NCBI RefSeq assembly: GCF_001522585.2
Contig: NZ_CP013372.1
Span: 1,984,001-2,048,000, forward strand
Source: Burkholderia sp. NRF60-BP8
Lineage (GTDB): Bacteria; Pseudomonadota; Gammaproteobacteria; Burkholderiales; Burkholderiaceae
Length of the DNA stretch: 64,000 nucleotides
Direction of reading: 5' to 3'
Shown here: positions 1-6,550 of the stretch, one piece after another
How positions within the stretch are numbered: position 1 is the first letter of the stretch
How the letters are laid out: the number at the start of each line of letters is the position of its first letter
Position numbers and translations under genes: made by a program
The notes under the pieces: generated by a model
The model's database searches: none
What the model was told of the DNA's origin: nothing
The model's input: only the letters and a program-made list of their open reading frames with translations

Positions 1-318
1 GCTTTCGTACAGCATCCCTTCGATGAACGGCTGCATGAACGTCGCCGGCGCGAGGTCGCGCAGCAGATGCGCGCGCAGAATGCGCCGCCCGATCATTTCG
101 TACGCGCCGTAACCGAGCGTACTGAATCCGATTTGCCGCAATCGCGCATGGCATTGTGCGAAATCGAATGACGGAAGGTCGCTTTTACCGGACGTTATTT
201 GAATACCGGTAAAAACGTCACGTTCGATTGCATGATATTCGTTCGAATAAGCGGCAGCGGCCGCTATATCGGCTTGTGAGAACCACTCGACGCGTGGTGC
301 GCCGTCAGCATATGTCAT
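1..318 (-). CDS. Unrecognised protein, N-terminal 106 residues only (runs off the left edge)
   Basis: An open frame of 106 codons begins at the ATG at 318-316 and runs off the window. The visible protein is polar and mixed alpha/beta in composition, starts MTYADGAPRVEWFSQADI, and has no signal peptide, membrane segment or motif I can name. No good ribosome-binding site lies before the ATG, so the start is uncertain. The gene is divergent from the LuxR-type regulator at 602, with a 280-base AT-richer region between them. That arrangement suggests it could be the regulator's target, which is inference. Codon use and base composition near the start are AT-richer than in neighbouring genes, as is the shared promoter region. 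Confidence 0.5.
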   Translation of the reverse strand, partial: MTYADGAPRVEWFSQADIAAAAAYSNEYHAIERDVFTGIQITSGKSDLPSFDFAQCHARLRQIGFSTLGYGAYEMIGRRILRAHLLRDLAPATFMQPFIEGMLYES

Positions 319-447
319 GAGGAGCCCGCCCTTTCCCAATATGTGAAACTGCGCCCCGTCACGATCTGGTCTTTTCTTTATGATTTTCTGGTCGTCGCCA
401 TATGCGTGCGAATATGAACCTTTCGCCGCCATTCGTATTACGGCATA

Positions 448-476
448 TTACGCACACACCGGCATTTTTGTACAAT
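448..476 (+). promoter_or_regulatory. Candidate sigma-70 promoter of the LuxR-type gene
   Basis: TTACGC (448-453) and TACAAT (471-476) are separated by 17 bases and lie about 125 bases before the ATG at 602. The -10 box sits inside a small dyad, GGCAT...ATGCC (460-478), which could be an operator. An upstream ATG at 380 would begin before this promoter, which supports the later start. Confidence 0.35.
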
Positions 477-601
477 GCCCCCGCGTTTCGTCAGGGATGA
501 CGATCGGCGCATATCACAACGATGCTCGGTCGCACCGCCGCGAATGCCGTACACGATACGGCCGCCGCCAGGCGAGGCGCGTCGATTCCGAGGGATGGCT
601 C

Positions 602-1510
602 ATGTCCGATATTGCATTGCATGAAGAAGCGGTCGCCCCAACCACCTTGTCCCGCTCGCCGCGCGGATCGAACGCAGGCGCGGACGCGCTGCGCGAGCGC
701 ACCGTGCAGGTCGTCTGGTGCGACGACGTGAAACGCGGCGACGTCGCGCAGCCGCACGCGCCGAAGCTCGGCGTCGCCGACACGCTCGCGCACGCGCAGA
801 GCACGGCCGAGCGCAACCGCATCGTCGCGAGCCTGCTGCATCTGACGGGCTTCTCGACGTTCGCGTACTTCGCGCTCGAATTCGCGCGCGAGCGCGTCGA
901 AAGTCTTTACCTGCACGAAGCGTTCACGCCGGCCACCTATCGCGGCGACTACGTCCGGCACAACCATCACGACGTCGATCCGCGCACGCTCGGCGCGCGC
1001 GTGTGCAACATGCCGATCGTGTGGGACCTGCAGCAATTGCGCCGCGAACACCGCGAGCGCGACGACGCGCCGTGCGTGAGCCCGGCCGCGCTCGACGGCT
1101 TCCTGCAGACGATGCAGGACGACGGGATGTGCAGCGGCATCATGTATTCGATGGCCGTGCCGGGCACGCGGCTGCACGCGTTCATGAGCTTCACCGCGCC
1201 GCGCCGCACGCGCGAATGGATCACGCCGGCGACGATCGAGCAGGCGCTGTCGATCGGGCTGTCGGTACACAAGTTCGCGTCGCCGCAACTGATCTCGACG
1301 TCGCGCGAGCGCGCGGTCAACGGGCTCACGCCGTTCGAGCAGGAGTTGCTGCTCGGCATCGCCGAAGGCGCGTCCGACAAGGAAATCGGCCGGCGCCTCG
1401 ACACCAGCGCGCACAACGTCGACTATCACCTGCGCAAGCTGCGCAAGCGCTTCGGCGTCGCGAACCGGATCCAGCTCACGTACCTGACGTCGAAGCTCGA
1501 GCTGATCTGA
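602..1510 (+). CDS. LuxR-family quorum-sensing-type regulator, no synthase nearby
   Basis: This 302-residue protein has an N-terminal autoinducer-binding domain and a C-terminal GerE/LuxR helix-turn-helix (about residues 235-295, LTPFEQELLLGIAEG...HLRKLRKRFGVANR). Compared with TraR/LuxR numbering, the ligand-pocket residues Y61, D70, P71 and W85 are all recognisable in YRGDY...DVDPR...PIVWD, but the usual W57 is Tyr. The ATG at 602 follows GAGGGATGG at a good distance; the longer frame from 380 lacks this and precedes the likely promoter. No luxI-type gene is visible, so it is a solo (orphan) regulator within this window. It may respond to another synthase's acyl-homoserine lactone or to a different ligand. 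It could be a CepR2-type regulator, but I cannot confirm that. Confidence 0.85.
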   Translation: MSDIALHEEAVAPTTLSRSPRGSNAGADALRERTVQVVWCDDVKRGDVAQPHAPKLGVADTLAHAQSTAERNRIVASLLHLTGFSTFAYFALEFARERVESLYLHEAFTPATYRGDYVRHNHHDVDPRTLGARVCNMPIVWDLQQLRREHRERDDAPCVSPAALDGFLQTMQDDGMCSGIMYSMAVPGTRLHAFMSFTAPRRTREWITPATIEQALSIGLSVHKFASPQLISTSRERAVNGLTPFEQELLLGIAEGASDKEIGRRLDTSAHNVDYHLRKLRKRFGVANRIQLTYLTSKLELI

Positions 1511-1559
1511 GCACGGGCGCGGCGCGCGCGCCGCTTCCCGAAACCGGGCGCGCAAACGC

Positions 1560-1623
1560 GCATGCCGGCCTCGCGGGCCGGCATGCATGGGTTGCGACGC
1601 GGCGCCGGGCTCGGCGCCGCGTC
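1560..1623. terminator. Two tandem GC-rich hairpins between convergent genes
   Basis: GCATGCCGGCC (1560-1570) pairs with GGCCGGCATGC (1576-1586), and GACGCGGCGCC (1596-1606) pairs with GGCGCCGCGTC (1613-1623). Both stems are perfect 11-bp pairs between the luxR stop and the transporter stop. There is no long T-run, so a bidirectional terminator is likely but not certain. Confidence 0.5.
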
Positions 1624-1640
1624 CTGTCGGACGGGCTGCA

Positions 1641-3287
1641 TTACTTCAGCAACGTCATCTGAACGACCTTCACGATCACGAGACCGACCGCGATCACCAG
1701 ATAGCCGCGCAGCACGGCCATCCAGATCCGCGTCGCGAGCGTCATGTTCTGCGGCTCGAGCGTGTCGAGCGGCGGCATGCGCCACGTGTCGCGCAGCGAA
1801 CGATCGACGGCCGGCTCGACGACGCGCTTGTGGCGGCGAATCAGCACCGTCGCGAGATAACCGGCGATGGCGAGCACGGTGCCGCCCACCAGCACGTCGA
1901 CGATCGCTTCCCCGCTGATGTCCGGATACATCACCGACGCGGTCAGGATGGTCGACAGCAGCACCAGCACCCAGATCACCGCGCCCGTGAACACGTTGAG
2001 CTTCGTCGAGTTGACCCAGGGCCCCAGCACCTGGCGGTCGTTGCACAACACCAGCAGGAACACCGTCGCGCTCGGCAGCAACACGCCGGCCAGCGTCTGC
2101 ACGGCTTCGGTCAGCAGCCCGAGTGGGCTGCCCGGGATCAGCACGAGCGTCGCCGCGGCCGCGACGATGCCGAAATAGACGAGATAGAAGCCCTTCGCGT
2201 CGGTCACGCCGCGGTGCAGCGAGTGGCGGATCTTGAACACGTCGCCGATCGCGTACGCGGTCGACAGCGACACGGCAGCCGCGCCGATGATGCACGCGTC
2301 GAGCAAGGCGACCGCGAACAGCGTCGCGCTCGTGCGGCCCGCATACTTCTCGAGGCCCGCGATGACGCCGCCCGCGTCGGTGAAGTTGCCGGCTTCCGGA
2401 TGGCCGCCGAACAACGCCGAGCTGAAGCCGATCATCGCGACCGCGCCCACCAGCACGAACGCGATGCCGATCCACAAGTCGGCCTTTTCGTATTTCATGA
2501 AGCGCGGCGTGATGCGCTTGTCGATCACGTAGCTCTGCTGGAAGAACAATTGCCATGGCGCGACCGTCGTGCCGACGATGCCGATCACGAGCAGCATCAC
2601 GTCGGACAGCTTCGCGTGCGCGGGCCAGTTCGGCACGAAGAAATCGCGCGTCATCTGCGCGACGGGCGGGTGGATCGAGACGAGCACCGGCACGAGCAGC
2701 AGGCTCAGCACGCACAGCCCGATCGCGAACCGCTCGAAGCGCCGGAAATCGCCGGTACTGACCGCGGCCATCGTCAGCGCGGCGGCGACACACACGCCGG
2801 CCACCTTCGGCAATCCGAAGAAATCCAGCACGAACGTGATGCCGATGAACTCGGTGACGATGGTCAGCGCATTGAGCAGGAACAGGTCGATCACGCTGAA
2901 CGCGCCCCAGAACTTGCCGAAGCGCTCGAAGATCAGGCGCGCATGGCCGACGCCCGTGACCGCGCCGAGGCGCAGCACCATTTCCTGGTTCACGTACAGC
3001 ACGGGCACGAGCAGCAGCAGCGTCCACAGCAGCGTCGTGCCGTAGTTCTGGCCGGCCTGCGTATAGGTGCCGAATGCACCGGCGTCGTTGTCGCCGACCA
3101 TCACGATCAGGCCCGGGCCGATGATCGCGAGCAGCGTGCGCAGGCGCGCCCACCACGTGCCGCGCGCGCCGGTGTCGTGGTGCGCGATCGTGCCGAGCGC
3201 ACCGCGGATGTCGCCCAGATGGGCTTCGTCGAGCACGGCGCTGCGATCGACCGCGATCGGTGGAGAGACGTTGGAGGGCGTGGACAT
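1641..3287 (-). CDS. NRAMP-family divalent metal transporter with altered metal site
   Basis: A 548-residue inner-membrane protein with about 11-12 hydrophobic helices and NRAMP-family sequence throughout. In helix 1 the canonical DPGN motif reads DAGA (residues 68-71), so the metal-liganding Asn is lost. In helix 6 the canonical MPH reads APW (243-245), so the metal-liganding Met is also lost; only the Asp remains. Family knowledge: MntH/DMT1 proteins need these residues for selectivity for Mn and Fe, and an NRAMP-related Mg-transporter clade departs at the same places. I therefore do not call it mntH; the substrate is open. The ATG follows GGAATAGATC. A hydrophilic 50-residue N-terminal extension precedes helix 1. 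Two short ORFs with good ribosome-binding sites lie upstream on the same strand. Confidence 0.85.
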   Translation of the reverse strand: MSTPSNVSPPIAVDRSAVLDEAHLGDIRGALGTIAHHDTGARGTWWARLRTLLAIIGPGLIVMVGDNDAGAFGTYTQAGQNYGTTLLWTLLLLVPVLYVNQEMVLRLGAVTGVGHARLIFERFGKFWGAFSVIDLFLLNALTIVTEFIGITFVLDFFGLPKVAGVCVAAALTMAAVSTGDFRRFERFAIGLCVLSLLLVPVLVSIHPPVAQMTRDFFVPNWPAHAKLSDVMLLVIGIVGTTVAPWQLFFQQSYVIDKRITPRFMKYEKADLWIGIAFVLVGAVAMIGFSSALFGGHPEAGNFTDAGGVIAGLEKYAGRTSATLFAVALLDACIIGAAAVSLSTAYAIGDVFKIRHSLHRGVTDAKGFYLVYFGIVAAAATLVLIPGSPLGLLTEAVQTLAGVLLPSATVFLLVLCNDRQVLGPWVNSTKLNVFTGAVIWVLVLLSTILTASVMYPDISGEAIVDVLVGGTVLAIAGYLATVLIRRHKRVVEPAVDRSLRDTWRMPPLDTLEPQNMTLATRIWMAVLRGYLVIAVGLVIVKVVQMTLLK

Positions 3288-3404
3288 GATCTATTCCGTA
3301 CGGCTAAGGGTTGTTCGATGAGCGTGTGACCTTGGCATGCACACGCGGCGCCGGCCCGCGGGCGGCCGCACGTGCGCATGCCGAGGCGCGCTCGGCGTTT
3401 CTTC

Positions 3405-3542
3405 TCAGTGGATCAACGATTTCAGCCGGTTCAGCAGGCGGGCGAACACCCGCGGACGGGCATCGAGCGTCAGCATCGCGTCGTAGTGGTGGCGCGATTC
3501 CGTGACATGCGGAAAGTTCGACAGCAGAAGGCCGAAGTTCAT
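3405..3542 (-). CDS. Small 45-residue protein upstream of the NRAMP-like gene
   Basis: The ATG at 3542 is preceded by GGAG at about 9 bases. The frame encodes 45 residues, starting MNFGLLLSNFPHVTESRHHY and ending ...RLLNRLKSLIH. It is basic and His-containing, with an amphipathic C-terminal stretch and no signal peptide. It ends 117 bases before the NRAMP-like start on the same strand, so the two could be cotranscribed. I do not recognise the family. The ribosome-binding site and position are the main support. Confidence 0.45.
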   Translation of the reverse strand: MNFGLLLSNFPHVTESRHHYDAMLTLDARPRVFARLLNRLKSLIH

Positions 3543-3625
3543 GGTCTGGCTCCGTGCGGCGACGGCAGGCGTGCCGGCCGCGTCGTGGGCGCGGGGCCAG
3601 TCCGGGGCCTGAACGACGTGTCAGG

Positions 3626-3712
3626 CTAGTCGGCCGGATTGCCCCCGCGACCCGGGTTCGAAAGGGGCTGCGTATGCAACGGGCATAAGGGACAACTGTC
3701 ACTGTCGTTCAT
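3626..3712 (-). CDS. Tiny 28-residue Cys-motif ORF (candidate leader peptide)
   Basis: The ATG at 3712 follows AGGAG with 7-base spacing, a clear ribosome-binding site. The peptide contains CPLCPLH (residues 7-13) and then a Pro/Gly-rich tail, ending at a TAG. A longer frame from 3859 exists, but it is Arg/Pro-rich and lacks a comparable site. It lies upstream of the 45-residue ORF and the NRAMP-like gene on the same strand. A Cys-x-x-Cys/His leader before a metal transporter suggests translational sensing, which is inference. Just upstream, the 9-mer GTTCTCCGG occurs twice on the minus strand (about 3730-3790). Confidence 0.4.
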   Translation of the reverse strand: MNDSDSCPLCPLHTQPLSNPGRGGNPAD

Positions 3713-4291
3713 GGCGGCTCCTGTGCGATGTTCCGGAGAACACGGTTGACCGCCGCCCGGCTTGCAGGCCGGCATTCGCGCGCCCGGAGAACGGATGCGC
3801 GAACGCGGCCGCCTGCCGGGCGGCGGTGAAACCGGCCAACGCATGCGAAAACGCATCACGCTAACCGGCGCGAATCAGGGTGCACGTAGGGAGTGACTGC
3901 GGAATACTGCTGCGCGCACCGTTTGCCCGGGAGACAAACGGCGGCTTCGATGAGGCGCGGACGTCGGTCGCTCAGGCGGAAATTTCGTTCGAAGATCGAC
4001 TACTGCAGGCGTCCAAGGCGGCGGCCCCAAGAGTGAAGATGGCGGATTCTATGGACCGCCCGAAAGTGAAGTCAACCCCTCGAAACCCCATTTCTCGAAA
4101 TAAATTTCCCGCCCGCCGCGACTGAAAGATTTCGCCTCGAAATAACGTTCCGAAACCTTTCAGCGCCGTCATGAGGCGGCCACGCGGCGATGCGTGCGAG
4201 CAACGGCCCGGCGCCCCGCCGCGCATCCTTTTCGCCATCGGCGGGCGGCCGCGTGGCGCCCCCGCTGCGCTGCGACGCGCACACCACACAG
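3713..4291. other. Non-coding divergent region between NRAMP-like and OprB units
   Basis: No convincing gene is seen. The stretch holds AT-richer patches (roughly 4060-4165), a long inverted repeat and several TTTCTCGAAA/CTCGAAAT-type tracts. Overlapping short frames here lack ribosome-binding sites and change codon character. Regulatory DNA for the minus-strand transporter unit and possibly a plus-strand RNA ending at the terminator at 4292 are the best readings. Confidence 0.4.
4122..4163. repeat. Long imperfect inverted repeat
   Basis: CTGAAAGATTTCG (4122-4134) is the reverse complement of CGAAACCTTTCAG (4151-4163) with 12 of 13 positions matching and a 16-base loop. It lies in the AT-rich part of the divergent region and could be an operator or an RNA stem. 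Confidence 0.6.
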
Positions 4292-4312
4292 CGCATCTTT
4301 GATGCGTTTTTT
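4292..4312 (+). terminator. Intrinsic terminator on the plus strand
   Basis: CGCATC-TTT-GATGCG is followed directly by TTTTTT (4307-4312). It precedes the promoter at 4315 and has no annotated plus-strand gene upstream, so it may end an unannotated short transcript from the 3.9-4.3 kb region. Confidence 0.6.
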
Positions 4313-4314
4313 AC

Positions 4315-4344
4315 TTGCGCCGCAGCAAAAGTCGCGACTACAAT
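4315..4344 (+). promoter_or_regulatory. Candidate sigma-70 promoter of the OprB unit
   Basis: TTGCGC (4315-4320) and TACAAT (4339-4344) are separated by 18 bases, directly after the terminator. A transcript would start near 4351, some 20 bases before the ribosome-binding site of the tiny ORF at 4374. Confidence 0.45.
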
Positions 4345-4373
4345 CCGCCCCAATTCATCACGGGAGTCCCACC

Positions 4374-4436
4374 GTGGACACATGCTCTAGTTGTAGTTCG
4401 ATGCCGGTCCAGACCGGCCAAGCCATCGCGAGATAG
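4374..4436 (+). CDS. Tiny 20-residue Cys-motif ORF (candidate leader peptide)
   Basis: A GTG start follows CGGGAG with about 7-base spacing and just downstream of a good promoter. The 20-residue peptide contains C-S-S-C-S-S near its N-terminus and ends in ...QTGQAIAR before a TAG. A CCGGTC/GACCGG hairpin lies inside its coding region. The next long frames are at 4624 and 4955 (OprB). It may be a translated leader controlling the porin unit. The promoter, ribosome-binding site and short length support this; there is no homology evidence. Confidence 0.35.
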   Translation: MDTCSSCSSMPVQTGQAIAR

Positions 4437-4623
4437 CAGCCAGACGCATGTCTTTTGCCGCTAGCTCGCACTCGCCGGGTTAGCGCGCCTCTACCCGTGC
4501 CGGCCATCGCCGGTTCGTCAGTCGCACGCTCCGCCATGTTCCATCCTCCGATCGCAGGCCGCGTCACGCACCCGCGCTCGATCACGTCGTCCGGCGTTCG
4601 CCGGACGGAACGGAGGCAGCGTC

Positions 4624-4863
4624 ATGTTCTTTCAATCGTTCGCGCTCAGACTCAAGCGCATCGCGCACGTCACGTGCAACCGCTCGTTTTCCGGCCGCTC
4701 GCCGCTCGCCCGGGCATTCGGCCGCTGGCGTGGCCTGGCGCTCGCCCATGCGCCGGCGGCGCCGCGCCCGCTCGACTGCCTGCTGATCGCCGCGCTGCTG
4801 TGCTCGGTCGCGCCCCGCGTCGGCTTCGCGCAGGTGTGGCGCGTCGGCGGCTGGCTGCCGTAA
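4624..4863 (+). CDS. Short 79-residue protein with one hydrophobic segment
   Basis: The ATG follows GGAGG with 8-base spacing, one of the better ribosome-binding sites nearby. The product is Arg-rich at the N-terminus and has a hydrophobic stretch (about 50-66, LDCLLIAALLCSVAPRVGFA) followed by AQ, which looks like a late signal-peptide end, leaving only a dozen residues after it. I do not recognise it. It may be a small membrane peptide in the OprB transcript or a chance frame. It ends 91 bases before the porin start. Confidence 0.35.
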   Translation: MFFQSFALRLKRIAHVTCNRSFSGRSPLARAFGRWRGLALAHAPAAPRPLDCLLIAALLCSVAPRVGFAQVWRVGGWLP

Positions 4864-4954
4864 GCCCCTTCTCCGCGCGGGCCGTGTCGTCATGCGCCCC
4901 GCGTCCCGCTCCCGTTTCCTCAGCTTAACGAATCGAACTGCCAACGGAACCCAA

Positions 4955-6436
4955 ATGAAGAACCTGCTCTCGTCCGTCCCGCGCAAGCGTCGCGCCGATG
5001 CGCTCGCCACGCTGCTGCTGTCGCTCGCCGCCACCTCCGCGTTCGCACAAGCATCGTCCGCCGCCGAACCGGCGGCCGGCGCGAGCGATGCCGCCGCCCC
5101 CGCGCAACAGGCTGCTGATACCGCCGCGCCCGCGCCCACGGGCCTCTGGGAACGCTCGAACCTGCTCGGCAACATGGGCGGTCTGCGCGACGTGCTCGAC
5201 GAGCACGGCGTCACGCTGAGCCTGCAGGAAACCAGCGAGTACCTGTACAACACGTCGGGCGGCACGGGTCGCGGCGGCGCGTACCAGGGGCTCACGCAAT
5301 TCGGTTTCAACGTCGATACCGGCAAGGCGATCGGCCTGCCGGGCGGCACGTTCAACGTGTCGGGGCTGCAGATCCACGGCACCAACCTCACGCAGCGCTA
5401 CCTGCAGACGTTGCAGACCGCGACCGGCATCGAGGCCAATTCGACCACCCGCCTGTGGGAACTCTGGTACCAGCAGTCGCTGCTCGACGGCAAGGTCGAC
5501 GTGAAAGTCGGCCAGCAGAGCGTCGACCAGGAATTCATGGTGAGCCAGAACGCGGCGACGTTCATGAACGCGACCTTCGGCTGGCCCGTGCTGCCGTCCA
5601 CCGACCTGCCGTCCGGCGGCCCCGCGTATCCGCTGTCGTCGCTCGGCGTGCGGCTGCGCGTGAAGCCGGCCGACGCGTGGACCGCGATGGTCGGCGTGTT
5701 CGACGGCAACCCGGCCGGCCGCGCCGACGGCGATGCGCAGGTGCTGAACGCGCATGGCACCAACTTCAACCTGCGCAGCGGCGCGTTCGTGATCGGCGAA
5801 GTGCAGTACGCGCTGAACGCGCCGCCGGCCGATCCGAAGGCCCCGCAGCCTGCCGGCCTGCCCGGCACGTACAAACTCGGCTTCTGGTATCACTCGCAGC
5901 ACGCGAACGATCCGCGCTACGGCACCGACGGGTTGTCGCTCGCCGATCCGGCAAGCAACGGCACCCCCGCCACGCATCGCGGCAACTACGGCTTTTATGC
6001 GGTCGCGGATCAGATGGTGTGGCGGCCGTCCGCCGACAGCCCGCGCTCGGTCGGCGTGTTCGCGCGCGTGATGGGCTCGCCGGGCGATCGCAATGTCGTC
6101 GATTTCGCCGCCAACGCCGGCGTGACGCTGAAGGCGCCGTTCGCCGGACGCGACAACGACGTCGCCGGCATCGCGATCGGCTACGCGAAGATCGGCTCGC
6201 ATGCGCGCGGCCTCGACGGCGACACCGGCGCATACACGACGCCCGGCTATCCGGTGCGCCGCGCGGAGACGGTCGTCGAAGCGACCTACCAGTACCAGGT
6301 CGCGCCATGGTGGCAGGTGCAGGCCGACCTGCAGCACTTCTTCCGCCCGGGCGGCGGCATCCCGAACCCGAACGCGGCCGGCGCGCGCATCGGCGACGAA
6401 ACCGTGGTCGGCGTGCGCACGACGATCACGTTCTGA
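4955..6436 (+). CDS. OprB-family carbohydrate-selective porin
   Basis: A 493-residue outer-membrane porin. The start MKNLLSSVPRKRRADALATL was chosen over the longer frame from 4892 because GGAAC lies 8 bases ahead and a signal peptide ends at about AATSAFA-Q. An Ala/Pro-rich spacer (about 35-65) follows, then the OprB-type barrel beginning LWERSNLLGNMGGLRDVLDE and ending in a terminal aromatic, ...VGVRTTITF. Family role: passive diffusion of sugars, typically glucose, across the outer membrane. It is convergent with a trehalase gene, so trehalose or its glucose product is a plausible substrate; that is inference from context only. Confidence 0.85.
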   Translation: MKNLLSSVPRKRRADALATLLLSLAATSAFAQASSAAEPAAGASDAAAPAQQAADTAAPAPTGLWERSNLLGNMGGLRDVLDEHGVTLSLQETSEYLYNTSGGTGRGGAYQGLTQFGFNVDTGKAIGLPGGTFNVSGLQIHGTNLTQRYLQTLQTATGIEANSTTRLWELWYQQSLLDGKVDVKVGQQSVDQEFMVSQNAATFMNATFGWPVLPSTDLPSGGPAYPLSSLGVRLRVKPADAWTAMVGVFDGNPAGRADGDAQVLNAHGTNFNLRSGAFVIGEVQYALNAPPADPKAPQPAGLPGTYKLGFWYHSQHANDPRYGTDGLSLADPASNGTPATHRGNYGFYAVADQMVWRPSADSPRSVGVFARVMGSPGDRNVVDFAANAGVTLKAPFAGRDNDVAGIAIGYAKIGSHARGLDGDTGAYTTPGYPVRRAETVVEATYQYQVAPWWQVQADLQHFFRPGGGIPNPNAAGARIGDETVVGVRTTITF

Positions 6437-6452
6437 CGCCCGCCGCATGAAC

Positions 6453-6492
6453 ACACGGGCCGGACGGCCGCTTGCGCGACGGTCCGGCCCGT
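6453..6492. terminator. Hairpin between convergent porin and trehalase genes
   Basis: CACGGGCCGGAC (6453-6464) pairs perfectly with GTCCGGCCCGTG (6481-6492) across a 16-base loop. It has no T-run. Its position between two convergent stops suggests a shared transcription end. Confidence 0.45.
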
Positions 6493-6550
6493 GCGGGTGC
6501 TTGCCGTGCGGGTGGGCACGCGGCCCGCCCCGCGGCTTACTCGCGGTGCA

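Noticed and set aside
380..601. Longer LuxR frame from an ATG at 380
   Set aside because: It precedes the likely promoter, lacks a ribosome-binding site and encodes atypical Arg-rich sequence; the ATG at 602 has a good site.
1587..3329. Long plus-strand frame opposite the NRAMP-like gene
   Set aside because: Its product is a low-complexity His/Arg/Asp/Gln string, characteristic of the complement of a membrane-protein gene at high GC.
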